Positions 50,978-59,525 of a DNA stretch of 64,000 bases are shown piece by piece. Below the pieces are notes generated by a model. It ran no database searches. It saw only the letters and a list, made by a program, of their open reading frames with translations, and had not been told where the DNA came from. The stretch covers positions 59,612 to 123,611 of the forward strand of contig NZ_JHVC01000012.1 of assembly GCF_000619945.1 (NCBI RefSeq), read 5' to 3'. Position numbers and translations under genes: made by a program. This DNA comes from Clostridium lundense DSM 17049. GTDB lineage: Bacteria > Bacillota > Clostridia > Clostridiales > Clostridiaceae. Numbering within the stretch: the stretch's first letter is position 1; every line of letters starts with the position of its first letter.

Positions 50978-51409
50978 TCACCCTATCATAAACATTATTT
51001 CTGCTTCTGCTGCTTTTTCTCCATCTACAGTTGCCACAGCGTTAGCTATTCCGGCTGATCCTCTTAATTTTATTAATTCAACTTCCAACTTTAATGTATC
51101 CCCAGGTACTACTTTTTTTCTAAATCTTGCTTTGTTAATTCCAGCAAAATATGCTACTTTGCCTTTAAATTGATCAAGGCTTAATGCTGCTACCGCTCCT
51201 GTTTGTGCTAATGCTTCTACAATTAAAACTCCTGGCATTACAGGTTCTCCAGGGAAATGACCCTGAAAAAAGTATTCATTCATAGTAACATTTTTATATC
51301 CAACTGCTTTTTTACCAGGATCCAACTGTACAATTTTATCTACTAGTAAAAAAGGATATCTATGAGGAAGTATTTCCATAATTTCTTTTACATTTAATTC
51401 TTTATTCAT
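50978..51409 (-). CDS. fabZ: 3-hydroxyacyl-ACP dehydratase
   Basis: A 143-residue hotdog-fold dehydratase. LPHRYPFLLVD and FQGHFPGEPVMPGVLIVEA give the active-site His51 and Glu65. It removes water from 3-hydroxyacyl-ACP in each elongation cycle. The gene sits within the acc genes, after accB and before accC, a layout seen in other Firmicutes. Confidence 0.97.
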   Translation of the reverse strand: MNKELNVKEIMEILPHRYPFLLVDKIVQLDPGKKAVGYKNVTMNEYFFQGHFPGEPVMPGVLIVEALAQTGAVAALSLDQFKGKVAYFAGINKARFRKKVVPGDTLKLEVELIKLRGSAGIANAVATVDGEKAAEAEIMFMIG

Positions 51410-51432
51410 AAAATCACCTTCATTAATAAATT

Positions 51433-51921
51433 TTAAGGCTTAATTTTAAATAGGGGTTCACCATACTCTACCATATCTCCATCTTTAACTATTATCTCTA
51501 CTATTTCACCATCAACTTCACTATCTACTTCATTCATTAACTTCATAGCTTCTATAATGCACAAAGTATCTCCCTTTTTCACTTTGCTTCCAACACTAAC
51601 GAAAGCCTCTTTATCTGGCGAAGGTGAAATATAAAAAGTTCCAACTATAGGAGAAGATATTGTAATTAAATCATTATTATCTTCTCTTATAACTTTTTCC
51701 TCTAACTTCTCACTATCCACATCTTCTTCAATACCTTGCACTTTTTCTATATCCCTATCCATAGAAATTATAGTTTTATTCTTATTCTCGCAATTTTCTA
51801 CATATACTTTTTCTGTATCCTTTTTCATTGTTATGGATACACCATTTTCTTGAATTTCTAAATCTGTAATTTTAGAATCGCTCATTACCTTTATTAATTC
51901 AGCAATGCCTTTAAAATCCAT
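51433..51921 (-). CDS. accB: Biotin carboxyl carrier protein of acetyl-CoA carboxylase
   Basis: A 162-residue carrier. The N-terminal 30 residues form the AccB head, residues 35-85 a flexible acidic linker, and the rest a biotinyl domain with ISSPIVGTFY and the biotinylation site EAMKLMNEV (Lys127). Biotin on this lysine moves between AccC and AccDA. 2 bases after fabF. Confidence 0.96.
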   Translation of the reverse strand: MDFKGIAELIKVMSDSKITDLEIQENGVSITMKKDTEKVYVENCENKNKTIISMDRDIEKVQGIEEDVDSEKLEEKVIREDNNDLITISSPIVGTFYISPSPDKEAFVSVGSKVKKGDTLCIIEAMKLMNEVDSEVDGEIVEIIVKDGDMVEYGEPLFKIKP

Positions 51922-51923
51922 AT

Positions 51924-53162
51924 TTATTCACTCCATTTTTTTAATAGAATAACTGCATTATGTCCACCAAATCCTAAAGAATTAGACATAACATAGTTTA
52001 ATTCCTTTTCTCTACCCTTATTAGGTACATAGTCTAAATCACATTCCTCATCTGCTACTTCGTAACCAATAGTAGGAGGAATAAAGTTATCTTCCATAGC
52101 TTTAATTGAAGCAATAGCTTCTACTGCTCCTGCAGCACCTAAAAGATGACCTGTCATTGATTTTGTTGAACTTACAGGTATTTCCTTAGCGGAATCACCA
52201 AACACAGTTTTTATAGCTGCTGTTTCAAACTTATCATTAGCTTCTGTTCCTGTTCCATGGGCATTTATATAAGAAACCTGTGCTGGTTCTATGCCTGCTT
52301 CTTCTATAGCAATTTTAATAGCTCTTGCAGCTCCTTCTCCTTCTGGTCCTGGAGATGTAATATGATAAGCATCACAAGTTGATCCATAGCCTACTACTTC
52401 TGCATATATTTTTGCATTTCTAGATTCAGCATGCTCTAATGATTCAAGTATAACAATTCCAGCCCCTTCTCCCATAACAAATCCGCTTCTCTCTTTATCA
52501 AAAGGAATAGATGCTCTATTTGGATCTGTACTCTTGCTTAATGCAGTTAATGATATAAATCCTGCCACAGAAAGAGGTGTTATTGAAGCCTCTGTTCCGC
52601 CAGCTATTATAATATCAGCTACACCATTTTGAATCATTCTATAGGCTTCACCTATACAATTTGTTCCTGTAGCACATGCTGTTACCACTGTAGTACATAT
52701 TCCTTTAGCACCAAACTTTATTCCTATATTTCCTGCTGCCATATTACTTATTATCATAGGAATAAATAATGGATGTACCCTATTAGGACCTTTTTCTAAA
52801 AGCGTTTGTTGCTGTTTTTCAATAGTTCCTATTCCACCTATTCCTGAACCTACAACTACTCCAAATCTTTCTTTATCTATGTTTTCTAAATCTATATTTG
52901 CATCCTTAACCGCTTCAACTGCGGCTGCTACAGCAAACTGACAATACCTATCCATTCTTTTTGCTTCTCTTTTGTCTATTGTATCTTCTGGATTGAAGTC
53001 TTTAACTTCTGCAGCAAGCTTAGCTTTAAAGTTTTCTGTATCAAATGCTTTAATGAAATCTATACCACAAACTCCGCCTTTTAGGCTATTCCAAAAGGCA
53101 CCTACATTATTTCCTACAGGAGTTATGGCACCCATTCCTGTAACAACTACTTTTCTTTTCAC
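51924..53162 (-). CDS. fabF: Beta-ketoacyl-ACP synthase II
   Basis: A 412-residue condensing enzyme. TACATGTN gives active Cys163; NAHGTGT and KSMTGHLLGA give His302, Lys334 and His339. It extends acyl-ACP with malonyl-ACP. The GTG at 53162 is taken as start: it gives MKRKVVVTGMGAITPVG, the family N-terminus, and the ribosome site AGAAAGG lies 12 bases upstream. The TTG at 53174 is the alternative. Confidence 0.95.
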   Translation of the reverse strand: MKRKVVVTGMGAITPVGNNVGAFWNSLKGGVCGIDFIKAFDTENFKAKLAAEVKDFNPEDTIDKREAKRMDRYCQFAVAAAVEAVKDANIDLENIDKERFGVVVGSGIGGIGTIEKQQQTLLEKGPNRVHPLFIPMIISNMAAGNIGIKFGAKGICTTVVTACATGTNCIGEAYRMIQNGVADIIIAGGTEASITPLSVAGFISLTALSKSTDPNRASIPFDKERSGFVMGEGAGIVILESLEHAESRNAKIYAEVVGYGSTCDAYHITSPGPEGEGAARAIKIAIEEAGIEPAQVSYINAHGTGTEANDKFETAAIKTVFGDSAKEIPVSSTKSMTGHLLGAAGAVEAIASIKAMEDNFIPPTIGYEVADEECDLDYVPNKGREKELNYVMSNSLGFGGHNAVILLKKWSE

Positions 53163-53189
53163 TTTATATACCAACCTTTCTTTGAATAA

Positions 53190-53942
53190 TTAAATAACCA
53201 TTCCTCCGTCTACATTTATAATTTGACCTGTAATATAAGAAGAATCGTCTGAGGATAAAAAGGCTACAACTTCAGCTATATCTTCAGCTTTACCAAATCT
53301 CTTTAAAGGAATATTTGCTAATGCACCTTCCTTAACTTTTTCTGAAAGGGAATCTGTCATATCTGTTTCTATAAATCCAGGAGCTACTGCATTTACATTT
53401 ATTCCTCTTGAAGCTAATTCCCTTGCTACAGACTTAGTAAGTCCTATAATTCCTGCCTTAGCAGCTGCATAATTTGCCTGACCTGCATTTCCTGTAATAC
53501 CCACAACAGAAGATATATTTATTATTTTTCCAGCTCTTTGTTTAACCATAATTGAAGAAGCATGTCTTATACAATTAAAAGTTCCTTTTAAATTAACTTC
53601 TATTACCTTATCAAAATCTTGCTCTTTCATTCTCATTAAAAGCCCATCAGCTGTAATCCCAGCATTATTTACTAATATGTCTAAAGATCCAAATTCATCT
53701 ACTGCAGCTTTTATTATTCTTTCTGCATCATCAAAATTACTAACATCACCCTGAACTACAATAGCCTTTGATCCTTTACTCTCTATTTCCTTTATTATTT
53801 CTTCTACAACATTAGCACTGCTTCTATAGTTAACTACTATATTTGCGCCAAGTTCTGCAAGTTTTAATGCTATGGCTCTTCCTATTCCTCTACTTCCACC
53901 TGTAACTATTGCTGTTTTACCTTGTAATGTTTTATTACACAT
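53190..53942 (-). CDS. fabG: 3-oxoacyl-ACP reductase
   Basis: A 250-residue short-chain dehydrogenase. Cofactor loop TGGSRGIG at 14-21, NNAG near 92, catalytic Ser145, Tyr158 and Lys162 (YAAAK). It reduces 3-oxoacyl-ACP with NADPH. The start at 53942 has GGAGTGG upstream; the in-frame TTG at 53960 is poorer. Confidence 0.96.
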   Translation of the reverse strand: MCNKTLQGKTAIVTGGSRGIGRAIALKLAELGANIVVNYRSSANVVEEIIKEIESKGSKAIVVQGDVSNFDDAERIIKAAVDEFGSLDILVNNAGITADGLLMRMKEQDFDKVIEVNLKGTFNCIRHASSIMVKQRAGKIINISSVVGITGNAGQANYAAAKAGIIGLTKSVARELASRGINVNAVAPGFIETDMTDSLSEKVKEGALANIPLKRFGKAEDIAEVVAFLSSDDSSYITGQIINVDGGMVI

Positions 53943-53972
53943 ACTAATTATCCACTCCAACTAAATATTATT

Positions 53973-54914
53973 TTATTTTTTCAACGCTATTAGTGTTTTC
54001 TCTAATGACTTAATATCTTCTATATTATATACTTCTGCTTTTCTATTAACCTTTCTTACAAATGCACTTAATATCTTTCCAGGTCCTATTTCTACAAAAG
54101 TAGTTACTTCATCCCTTAACATAGTATTTATTGTGTGCTCCCATTTAACACAGCTCATTACTTGTTTCTTTAATGTTTCTTTTACTTTATCTTCTTCTAA
54201 ATATTCACCAGTTGTGTTTGTTATTAATGGAATATCCGATTTCATAAAGTTTATATTAAGTAACTCTTCTTCTAACTTTTCTGCTGCTTTAACTAGCATA
54301 GAACTATGAAATGGTCCACTTACATTAAGCATAATTGCCTTTAAAGCTCCCTTCTCCTTAGCAACTTCACAGGCATGCTTCAATGCTTCTATTTCTCCAG
54401 CTATAACTATTTGGCCAGGGCAATTAAAATTAGCTGGTTCAACTACTCCTAACACTGAAGCTTCATTACATACTTCATAAATTTTATCTTCTTTTAATCC
54501 GATTATTGCAGCCATACCTCCTACTCCCTGAGGTACTGCTTCTTGCATATATCTTCCTCTCTTTTTTACCAACTTAACTGCATCCACAAAATCTAATCTT
54601 TTGCTACATACAAGAGCTGAATATTCTCCAAGACTCAGTCCTGCAACTAAATCGGGTTTTATGCCTTCATCTTCTAATATTCTAAGTGCCCCTATACTAG
54701 TAGTTAAAATAGCTGGTTGAGTTATTTCTGTTTTACTTAACTCTTCTTCAGGTCCATCAAAACATACTTTACTTATACTAAATCCTAAAGCTTTATCTGC
54801 TTCATTAAATGTGTCTCTACACTGTGAAAAGTTATCATATAATTCTTTTCCCATGCCAAGATATTGAGCACCCTGTCCTGGAAAAATAAAAGCAATTTTC
54901 TTCGTACTTTCCAT
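53973..54914 (-). CDS. fabD: Malonyl-CoA:ACP transacylase
   Basis: A 313-residue acyltransferase. FPGQGAQ at 11-17, GLSLGEYSA with Ser94 as nucleophile, and GPFHSS with the partner His near 204. It loads malonyl onto ACP. The second ATG at 54914 is preferred as GGAG is 7 bases upstream; 54920 would leave one base. Confidence 0.95.
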   Translation of the reverse strand: MESTKKIAFIFPGQGAQYLGMGKELYDNFSQCRDTFNEADKALGFSISKVCFDGPEEELSKTEITQPAILTTSIGALRILEDEGIKPDLVAGLSLGEYSALVCSKRLDFVDAVKLVKKRGRYMQEAVPQGVGGMAAIIGLKEDKIYEVCNEASVLGVVEPANFNCPGQIVIAGEIEALKHACEVAKEKGALKAIMLNVSGPFHSSMLVKAAEKLEEELLNINFMKSDIPLITNTTGEYLEEDKVKETLKKQVMSCVKWEHTINTMLRDEVTTFVEIGPGKILSAFVRKVNRKAEVYNIEDIKSLEKTLIALKK

Positions 54915-54964
54915 AACCATTCTCCAATCTTCATATTTTCTTTAGTTTTAAAGAAATATTAAAG

Positions 54965-55903
54965 CTATATAATGGAATCAAATTTATTTAATAAAGACTT
55001 TAAGTCAAACATTTCTTCTATTATTTCTTTACAAGTTTCCTCTTTAGAAATAAGTCCTGCTATCTGTCCTGCCATTACAGAACCGTTATCTGTATCTCCA
55101 TCTTTAACTGCCTTTACTAAAGCACCTTTACCAAGTTCATCTAACTGTTCAATTGATGCTTCTTCCTTTTCAAGTATTTGATATTTTCTTGATAATTTAT
55201 TTCTAAGTACTCTTACAGGATGACCTGTAGTTCTTCCTGTTACTACAGTATCTATATCTTTAGCACTTATTACTTTATCTTTATAATTTTGATGTACTGT
55301 ACATTCCTTAGCTACTAAAAATCTAGTTCCTACTTGAACACCTGAAGCTCCTAACATAAATGCTGCACCTACTCCTCTTTTATCGCCTATTCCACCAGCA
55401 GCAATAACAGGTATATTTACTGCATCAACAACCTGTGGAACTAAAGCCATAGTAGTAAGTTCTCCTACATGTCCTCCTGATTCACATCCTTCTGCTACTA
55501 CAGCATCTACGCCTGCCTTTTCCATTCTTTTTGCTAAAGCTACAGATGCTACAACAGGGATAACCTTTACTCCGTGTTCTTTCCACATGCTTATATACTT
55601 TCCAGGACTTCCTGCTCCTGTAGTAACTACTTTTACTCCTTCTTCACAAACAAGTTTAGCTACTTCTTCAGCATTAGAGCTTAAAAGCATTATATTTACT
55701 CCAAAAGGTTTATCAGTTAATTTTTTCGCTTTTCTAATTTCCTCTCTTACCACCTCTACAGGGGCATTCCCTGAAGCTATAATACCTAAACCACCAGCAT
55801 TAGATACTGCAGCTGCCAAAGAACTATCTGCAATCCAAGCCATAGCTCCTTGAATAATAGGATATTCTATTCCTACCATATTGCAAAAAACATTACTTTT
55901 CAT
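54965..55903 (-). CDS. fabK: FMN-dependent enoyl-ACP reductase FabK
   Basis: A 312-residue flavoprotein with a TIM-barrel. YPIIQGAMAWIADSSLAAAVSNAGGLG near the start, ESGGHVG, AAGGIGDKRGVGAAFMLGASGVQVGTRFL for FMN binding. It carries out the last reduction in the elongation cycle in place of FabI. Enzymes of this type are not inhibited by triclosan (established for FabK). A more distant relative opens the operon. Confidence 0.95.
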   Translation of the reverse strand: MKSNVFCNMVGIEYPIIQGAMAWIADSSLAAAVSNAGGLGIIASGNAPVEVVREEIRKAKKLTDKPFGVNIMLLSSNAEEVAKLVCEEGVKVVTTGAGSPGKYISMWKEHGVKVIPVVASVALAKRMEKAGVDAVVAEGCESGGHVGELTTMALVPQVVDAVNIPVIAAGGIGDKRGVGAAFMLGASGVQVGTRFLVAKECTVHQNYKDKVISAKDIDTVVTGRTTGHPVRVLRNKLSRKYQILEKEEASIEQLDELGKGALVKAVKDGDTDNGSVMAGQIAGLISKEETCKEIIEEMFDLKSLLNKFDSII

Positions 55904-55914
55904 AAATTTTCCCC

Positions 55915-56139
55915 CTACTCAGCAGTTCTTTCCTCTACAAATTTAACTGCATCTCCTACTGTTTTTATTGACTCTGCATCTTCTATTTCTATATCAAACT
56001 CTTCTTCTATTTCTATTACTATTTGAAAAAGATCTAATGAATCTACTCCTAATTCTTCAAAAGACGTTTCTGATGTTAGTATTTCTTCCTCTATATTTAG
56101 TTGATCTGCTATTATTCTTTTTATCTTTTCAAATATCAT
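55915..56139 (-). CDS. acpP: Acyl carrier protein
   Basis: A 74-residue acidic protein with the phosphopantetheine site GVDSLDL (Ser34). It carries growing acyl chains between the enzymes encoded around it. AGGAGG-type site 8 bases upstream. Confidence 0.97.
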   Translation of the reverse strand: MIFEKIKRIIADQLNIEEEILTSETSFEELGVDSLDLFQIVIEIEEEFDIEIEDAESIKTVGDAVKFVEERTAE

Positions 56140-56166
56140 TTTTCATACCTCCAAAATTTTTCATGC

Positions 56167-57180
56167 CTATTTATTTTTATTTATTGTCCATTCTATAATT
56201 GTTCCACCCCAAGTAAGTCCTCCTCCAAAACCTACTAAAAGTATTTTATCTCCTTTTTCAAGTAAACCTTCTCTATTCATTTGATCCATAGCTATAGGTA
56301 TACTTGCTGCTGAAGTATTTCCGTAATATTGTAAGTTTGTATAAAACTTTTTGCTATCTACCTTCAACTTTTTTATCATATAATCTATTATTCTTAAGTT
56401 TGCTTGATGAGGAACTATATACTTAATGTCCTCTATAGTTAATTCAGATGAATTAAGGAGAGTATCTATAGTTTCTCCCATTGCCTTCACAGCAAATTTA
56501 AATATTTCTCTTCCTTCCATGGTTAAATAGGACTTATCTACATCTTCAGTATTGCCATATATTTTTTCTTTTAAATCCTTATTATTTATATCTACAGATG
56601 CTGCATTGCATTTTAAAAGATTAGCTCCTCTACCATCTGAGCCTGTGTGTATCTCAATTAATCCTTTTTCTTCTCCACAGCCTAAAATAGCTGCTCCTGC
56701 TCCATCTCCAAATAGTACACAAGTACTTCTATTATTCCAATCTAATATCTTAGACAAAGTCTCTGCACCTATAACAAGCACATTTTTTTTAGCACCATTT
56801 TTAATAAACTGATAAGCTATATTCAACCCATATATAAAACCTGAACAAGCAGCTGATATATCAAAACAAGTGGCATTTGTTGCGCCTATTATATCTTGAA
56901 CAATGCAAGCTGTTGAAGGAGTATAACAATCCGGGGTAGCTGTAGCTACTATAATTAGATCTAAGTCTACTGGCTTTATATATGAACTTTCTAACGCCTT
57001 TAAAGCTGCCTTAGCTGCTATACTTGAAGTATTTTCCCCCGTAGTTATTCTTCTCTCGCAAATTCCTGTTCTAGTTTTTATCCATTCATCATTTGTATCC
57101 ATAACAGTGGATAATTCATCATTTGTTACTATTCTATCAGGTACATAGCTTCCAGTAGCCAAAATCTGAACTTCTTTCAT
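56167..57180 (-). CDS. fabH: Beta-ketoacyl-ACP synthase III
   Basis: A 337-residue initiating condensing enzyme. DISAACSGF gives active Cys112, VPHQANLRI the His near 255, YGNTSAAS the Asn near 286. It condenses acetyl- or branched acyl-CoA with malonyl-ACP and so sets the primer for fatty acids. The gene lies 3 bases after fabT. Confidence 0.96.
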   Translation of the reverse strand: MKEVQILATGSYVPDRIVTNDELSTVMDTNDEWIKTRTGICERRITTGENTSSIAAKAALKALESSYIKPVDLDLIIVATATPDCYTPSTACIVQDIIGATNATCFDISAACSGFIYGLNIAYQFIKNGAKKNVLVIGAETLSKILDWNNRSTCVLFGDGAGAAILGCGEEKGLIEIHTGSDGRGANLLKCNAASVDINNKDLKEKIYGNTEDVDKSYLTMEGREIFKFAVKAMGETIDTLLNSSELTIEDIKYIVPHQANLRIIDYMIKKLKVDSKKFYTNLQYYGNTSAASIPIAMDQMNREGLLEKGDKILLVGFGGGLTWGGTIIEWTINKNK

Positions 57181-57183
57181 TTA

Positions 57184-57651
57184 TTAAGTCTCCTTTTTAT
57201 TACACTCTAAGTTATATTCATTCTTAAAAAATTGGTTTAACTTTTCCAAAGAACTTATAAGAATCTTTTCTTCTTCTTCTGTTAAACCAGATATAGTTTC
57301 CTTTATCATATCTGAATGAAATTTTTGATGAATTCTATAAGCTAATTTACCTTTTTTAGTAAGACTTATAAATACAATTCTTCTATCTTCTTCAGACCTA
57401 CTTCTCTGTACATATTCTTTTCTTACTAAATTATTTATAGCTGTAGTCAAAGTACCAACAGTTATTTTTAAATCTGTAGCAACTTCTGACATGGTTCTTT
57501 TTTGGTACATTCCTATTGCATCTATAGTGTGAATTTCTGTTACAGATAAATCTTTAAGTGCTCCCTCTTGAAGAGCATTTTGTTCTATAATAAGTATGTC
57601 ATTAAATATATCTACCAATAGTTCGTTTAAAACGTAAATTGCCCTACTCAT
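57184..57651 (-). CDS. fabT: MarR-family fatty-acid repressor FabT
   Basis: A 155-residue MarR regulator. Winged-helix segment MSEVATDLKITVGTLTTAINNLVRKEYVQR at about 54-83, followed by the wing RSEEDRRIVFISLTKKG. It sits second in the fatty-acid operon, as fabT does in streptococci before fabH. In those, FabT with acyl-ACP represses the operon. The palindrome at the operon promoter is a fitting target. It overlaps the end of the preceding gene by 8 bases. Confidence 0.9.
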   Translation of the reverse strand: MSRAIYVLNELLVDIFNDILIIEQNALQEGALKDLSVTEIHTIDAIGMYQKRTMSEVATDLKITVGTLTTAINNLVRKEYVQRSRSEEDRRIVFISLTKKGKLAYRIHQKFHSDMIKETISGLTEEEEKILISSLEKLNQFFKNEYNLECNKKET

Positions 57652-58717
57652 AATTTATCACTTCCCCAACAAGCTGCTCAATAAGTTCCTTCACAGTGAT
57701 AATTTTATTCATTTTATATCCATTACTTCCTGTAAAAAGTAATCCATTTTCTATGTTGCCCTCTACTGCATTAATTAATGCCTTAGATATACAATAAATT
57801 GTATTATTAGGATTACACTTTCTTAAGCATCCAAAACATCTATCTACTTTATCTTTTTCCTTTGTTATTCTTTCTATAAATTGATTTTTTATAGCTCTTC
57901 CAGGAAGACCTACAGGACTTTTTATTATTTGAATATCCTCTTTTGAACAATTTATAAAAGCTTCTTTATATTTTATATCTGCATCACATTCTTCTGTACA
58001 TATAAACCTAGTTCCCATTTGAACACCAGAGGCTCCTAATTTTAAAAACTTTCCTATATCCTTTCCTGTATATATTCCTCCTGCTGCTATTACAGGTATT
58101 TTTACTTTATATTTTTCTTCATATTGTTTTACTACTTCAATTACATCTTTCACTATGTCTTCCAAACTGCTTTCTTTTCCTTCTAATAGTTCTTCTGAGT
58201 GAAATCCCAGATGTCCTCCTGCTTTCGGACCTTCAACTACTATAAAATCAGGAATGTATGAATGTTTTTCATCCCATACTTTACACATAAGCTTAGCAGC
58301 TTTCCCTGAAGAAACTATAGGAGCTATTTTAGTATTACTTCCTTTTACTAGCTTAGGCAATATTGTTGGTAGTCCAGCACCAGATATTATTGCATCTATT
58401 CCAGATTCTACAGCTGCAGCAACCATTTCTTCATAATTGTTCATAGCTACCATTAAATTTAATCCTATAACTCCATTTGGGCTTAATTCCTTTGCTTTTT
58501 TTATTTCTTTTTTTAAAGCTCTAATATTAGCTTCTTTGCTATTGGTTTGAAAATCTTGTTCCCTAAACCCAATTTGAGCTCCTGATATAACACCCATTCC
58601 ACCTTCTTCAGCTACTGCTGCAGCTAATCTTGAAAGTGAAACTCCTATACCCATTCCTCCTTGTATAATAGGGACCTTTATTTCTAAGTTACCAATTTGC
58701 AAAGGAGATATCTTCAT
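57644..58717 (-). CDS. NPD/FabK-like flavin oxidoreductase (nitronate monooxygenase family)
   Basis: A 357-residue TIM-barrel flavoprotein. VPIIQGGMGIGVSLSRLAAAVAEEGGMG near the start, VVEGPKAGGHLGFH at about 165 and AAGGIYTGKDIGKFLKLGASGVQMGTRFI, all related to FabK, but with a longer C-terminus holding CFGCLRKC and a further Cys, a four-Cys cluster near 295-310. It is the first gene of the fatty-acid operon. It may be a second reductase or a nitronate/alkyl-nitronate enzyme; the Cys cluster could hold zinc or an iron-sulphur centre. Role in fatty-acid synthesis is not shown. Confidence 0.85.
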   Translation of the reverse strand: MKISPLQIGNLEIKVPIIQGGMGIGVSLSRLAAAVAEEGGMGVISGAQIGFREQDFQTNSKEANIRALKKEIKKAKELSPNGVIGLNLMVAMNNYEEMVAAAVESGIDAIISGAGLPTILPKLVKGSNTKIAPIVSSGKAAKLMCKVWDEKHSYIPDFIVVEGPKAGGHLGFHSEELLEGKESSLEDIVKDVIEVVKQYEEKYKVKIPVIAAGGIYTGKDIGKFLKLGASGVQMGTRFICTEECDADIKYKEAFINCSKEDIQIIKSPVGLPGRAIKNQFIERITKEKDKVDRCFGCLRKCNPNNTIYCISKALINAVEGNIENGLLFTGSNGYKMNKIITVKELIEQLVGEVINYE

Positions 58718-58735
58718 ATAATCTCCTCCTCATTT

Positions 58736-58764
58736 TTTGACTATCAAATATTTTGATAGTCAAA
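58736..58764. promoter_or_regulatory. FabT operator palindrome at the fatty-acid operon promoter
   Basis: A 29-bp perfect inverted repeat: TTTGACTATCAAA, 3 bases, TTTGATAGTCAAA. Each arm is itself nearly palindromic (TTTGA-N3-TCAAA), suggesting two adjacent MarR dimers. It begins at the last base of the -10 and covers the transcription start, a classic repressor position. Confidence 0.8.
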
Positions 58765-58792
58765 GTATATACTCAAAAATAATTTTTGTCAA
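58764..58792 (-). promoter_or_regulatory. Consensus sigma-A promoter of the fatty-acid operon
   Basis: On the minus strand TTGACA, a 17-base spacer and TATACT. The operator follows immediately. All twelve genes from the FabK-like oxidoreductase to accDA lie downstream without an evident terminator. Confidence 0.85.
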
Positions 58793-58815
58793 TAATATAT
58801 ACTTTAAAAAGGAAA

Positions 58816-58852
58816 TGGTAGAAGAATTTTACTCATAAAAACTCTTCTACCA
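58816..58852 (-). terminator. Terminator after the amino-acid ABC genes
   Basis: TGGTAGAAGA / TCTTCTACCA stem extended by A/T pairs, with a 6-nt loop, between the permease gene and the fatty-acid operon promoter. The T-rich end is modest. Confidence 0.75.
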
Positions 58853-58872
58853 CATTTCTAAAATTTATTAAT

Positions 58873-59514
58873 CTATTCAAAGTAAGAATATTTTTTTTCC
58901 AACGTTTTAAATAATATTACTATTATTGAATTTAACATCAAATATATTGCTGCTGCAATAAAGAAAGGTGTTATAGTAAAATCTCTAGTAAGTACTTCTT
59001 TAGAAGCTCTTAATATTTCTTCCATTCCTATAGTTGCTACTAATGCCGTATCCTTCACTAAATTTATACCTTCGTTACATGTAGACGGCATAACTCTTCT
59101 AAATGCCTGAGGTATTATTACTCTTCTCATAGTCTGAGAATAACTCATTCCTAAGACCTTACAAGCTTCATATTGCCCCTTATCTATAGACTGAAGTCCC
59201 CCTCTAAAAATTTCAGTTAAATATGCACCATAATTTAAAGTGAACGCTATTGCTGCTGCTGTAAAACGACTTAATTTTATACCTATAACAGGTAATCCAA
59301 AATATATAAAAAATAATTGCAATAGTAAAGGCGTCCCTCTAAATATCCAAGTATAAAATCCTATAATGCTATTACTTAATTTGTTTTTAGATACTTTAAC
59401 CAGAGATAATATTATACCTAATGGTACTGATAATATAAATATTACGAAAAATAATTTTATTGTTACAATACTTCCCTTTAGTATAAAAAGAACCGTACCT
59501 TCAAAATTAGACAT
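58873..59514 (-). CDS. Polar amino-acid ABC transporter permease (His/Glu/Gln/Arg type)
   Basis: A 213-residue permease with five helices. GFYTWIFRGTPLLLQLFFIYFGLP and the EAA loop YEACKVLGMSYSQTMRRVIIPQAFRR are the polar amino-acid permease signatures. It pairs with the binding protein 11 bases upstream. No ATPase gene is present in the window, so it must borrow one or its partner lies elsewhere. Confidence 0.92.
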   Translation of the reverse strand: MSNFEGTVLFILKGSIVTIKLFFVIFILSVPLGIILSLVKVSKNKLSNSIIGFYTWIFRGTPLLLQLFFIYFGLPVIGIKLSRFTAAAIAFTLNYGAYLTEIFRGGLQSIDKGQYEACKVLGMSYSQTMRRVIIPQAFRRVMPSTCNEGINLVKDTALVATIGMEEILRASKEVLTRDFTITPFFIAAAIYLMLNSIIVILFKTLEKKYSYFE

Positions 59515-59525
59515 CTAAATCACTC

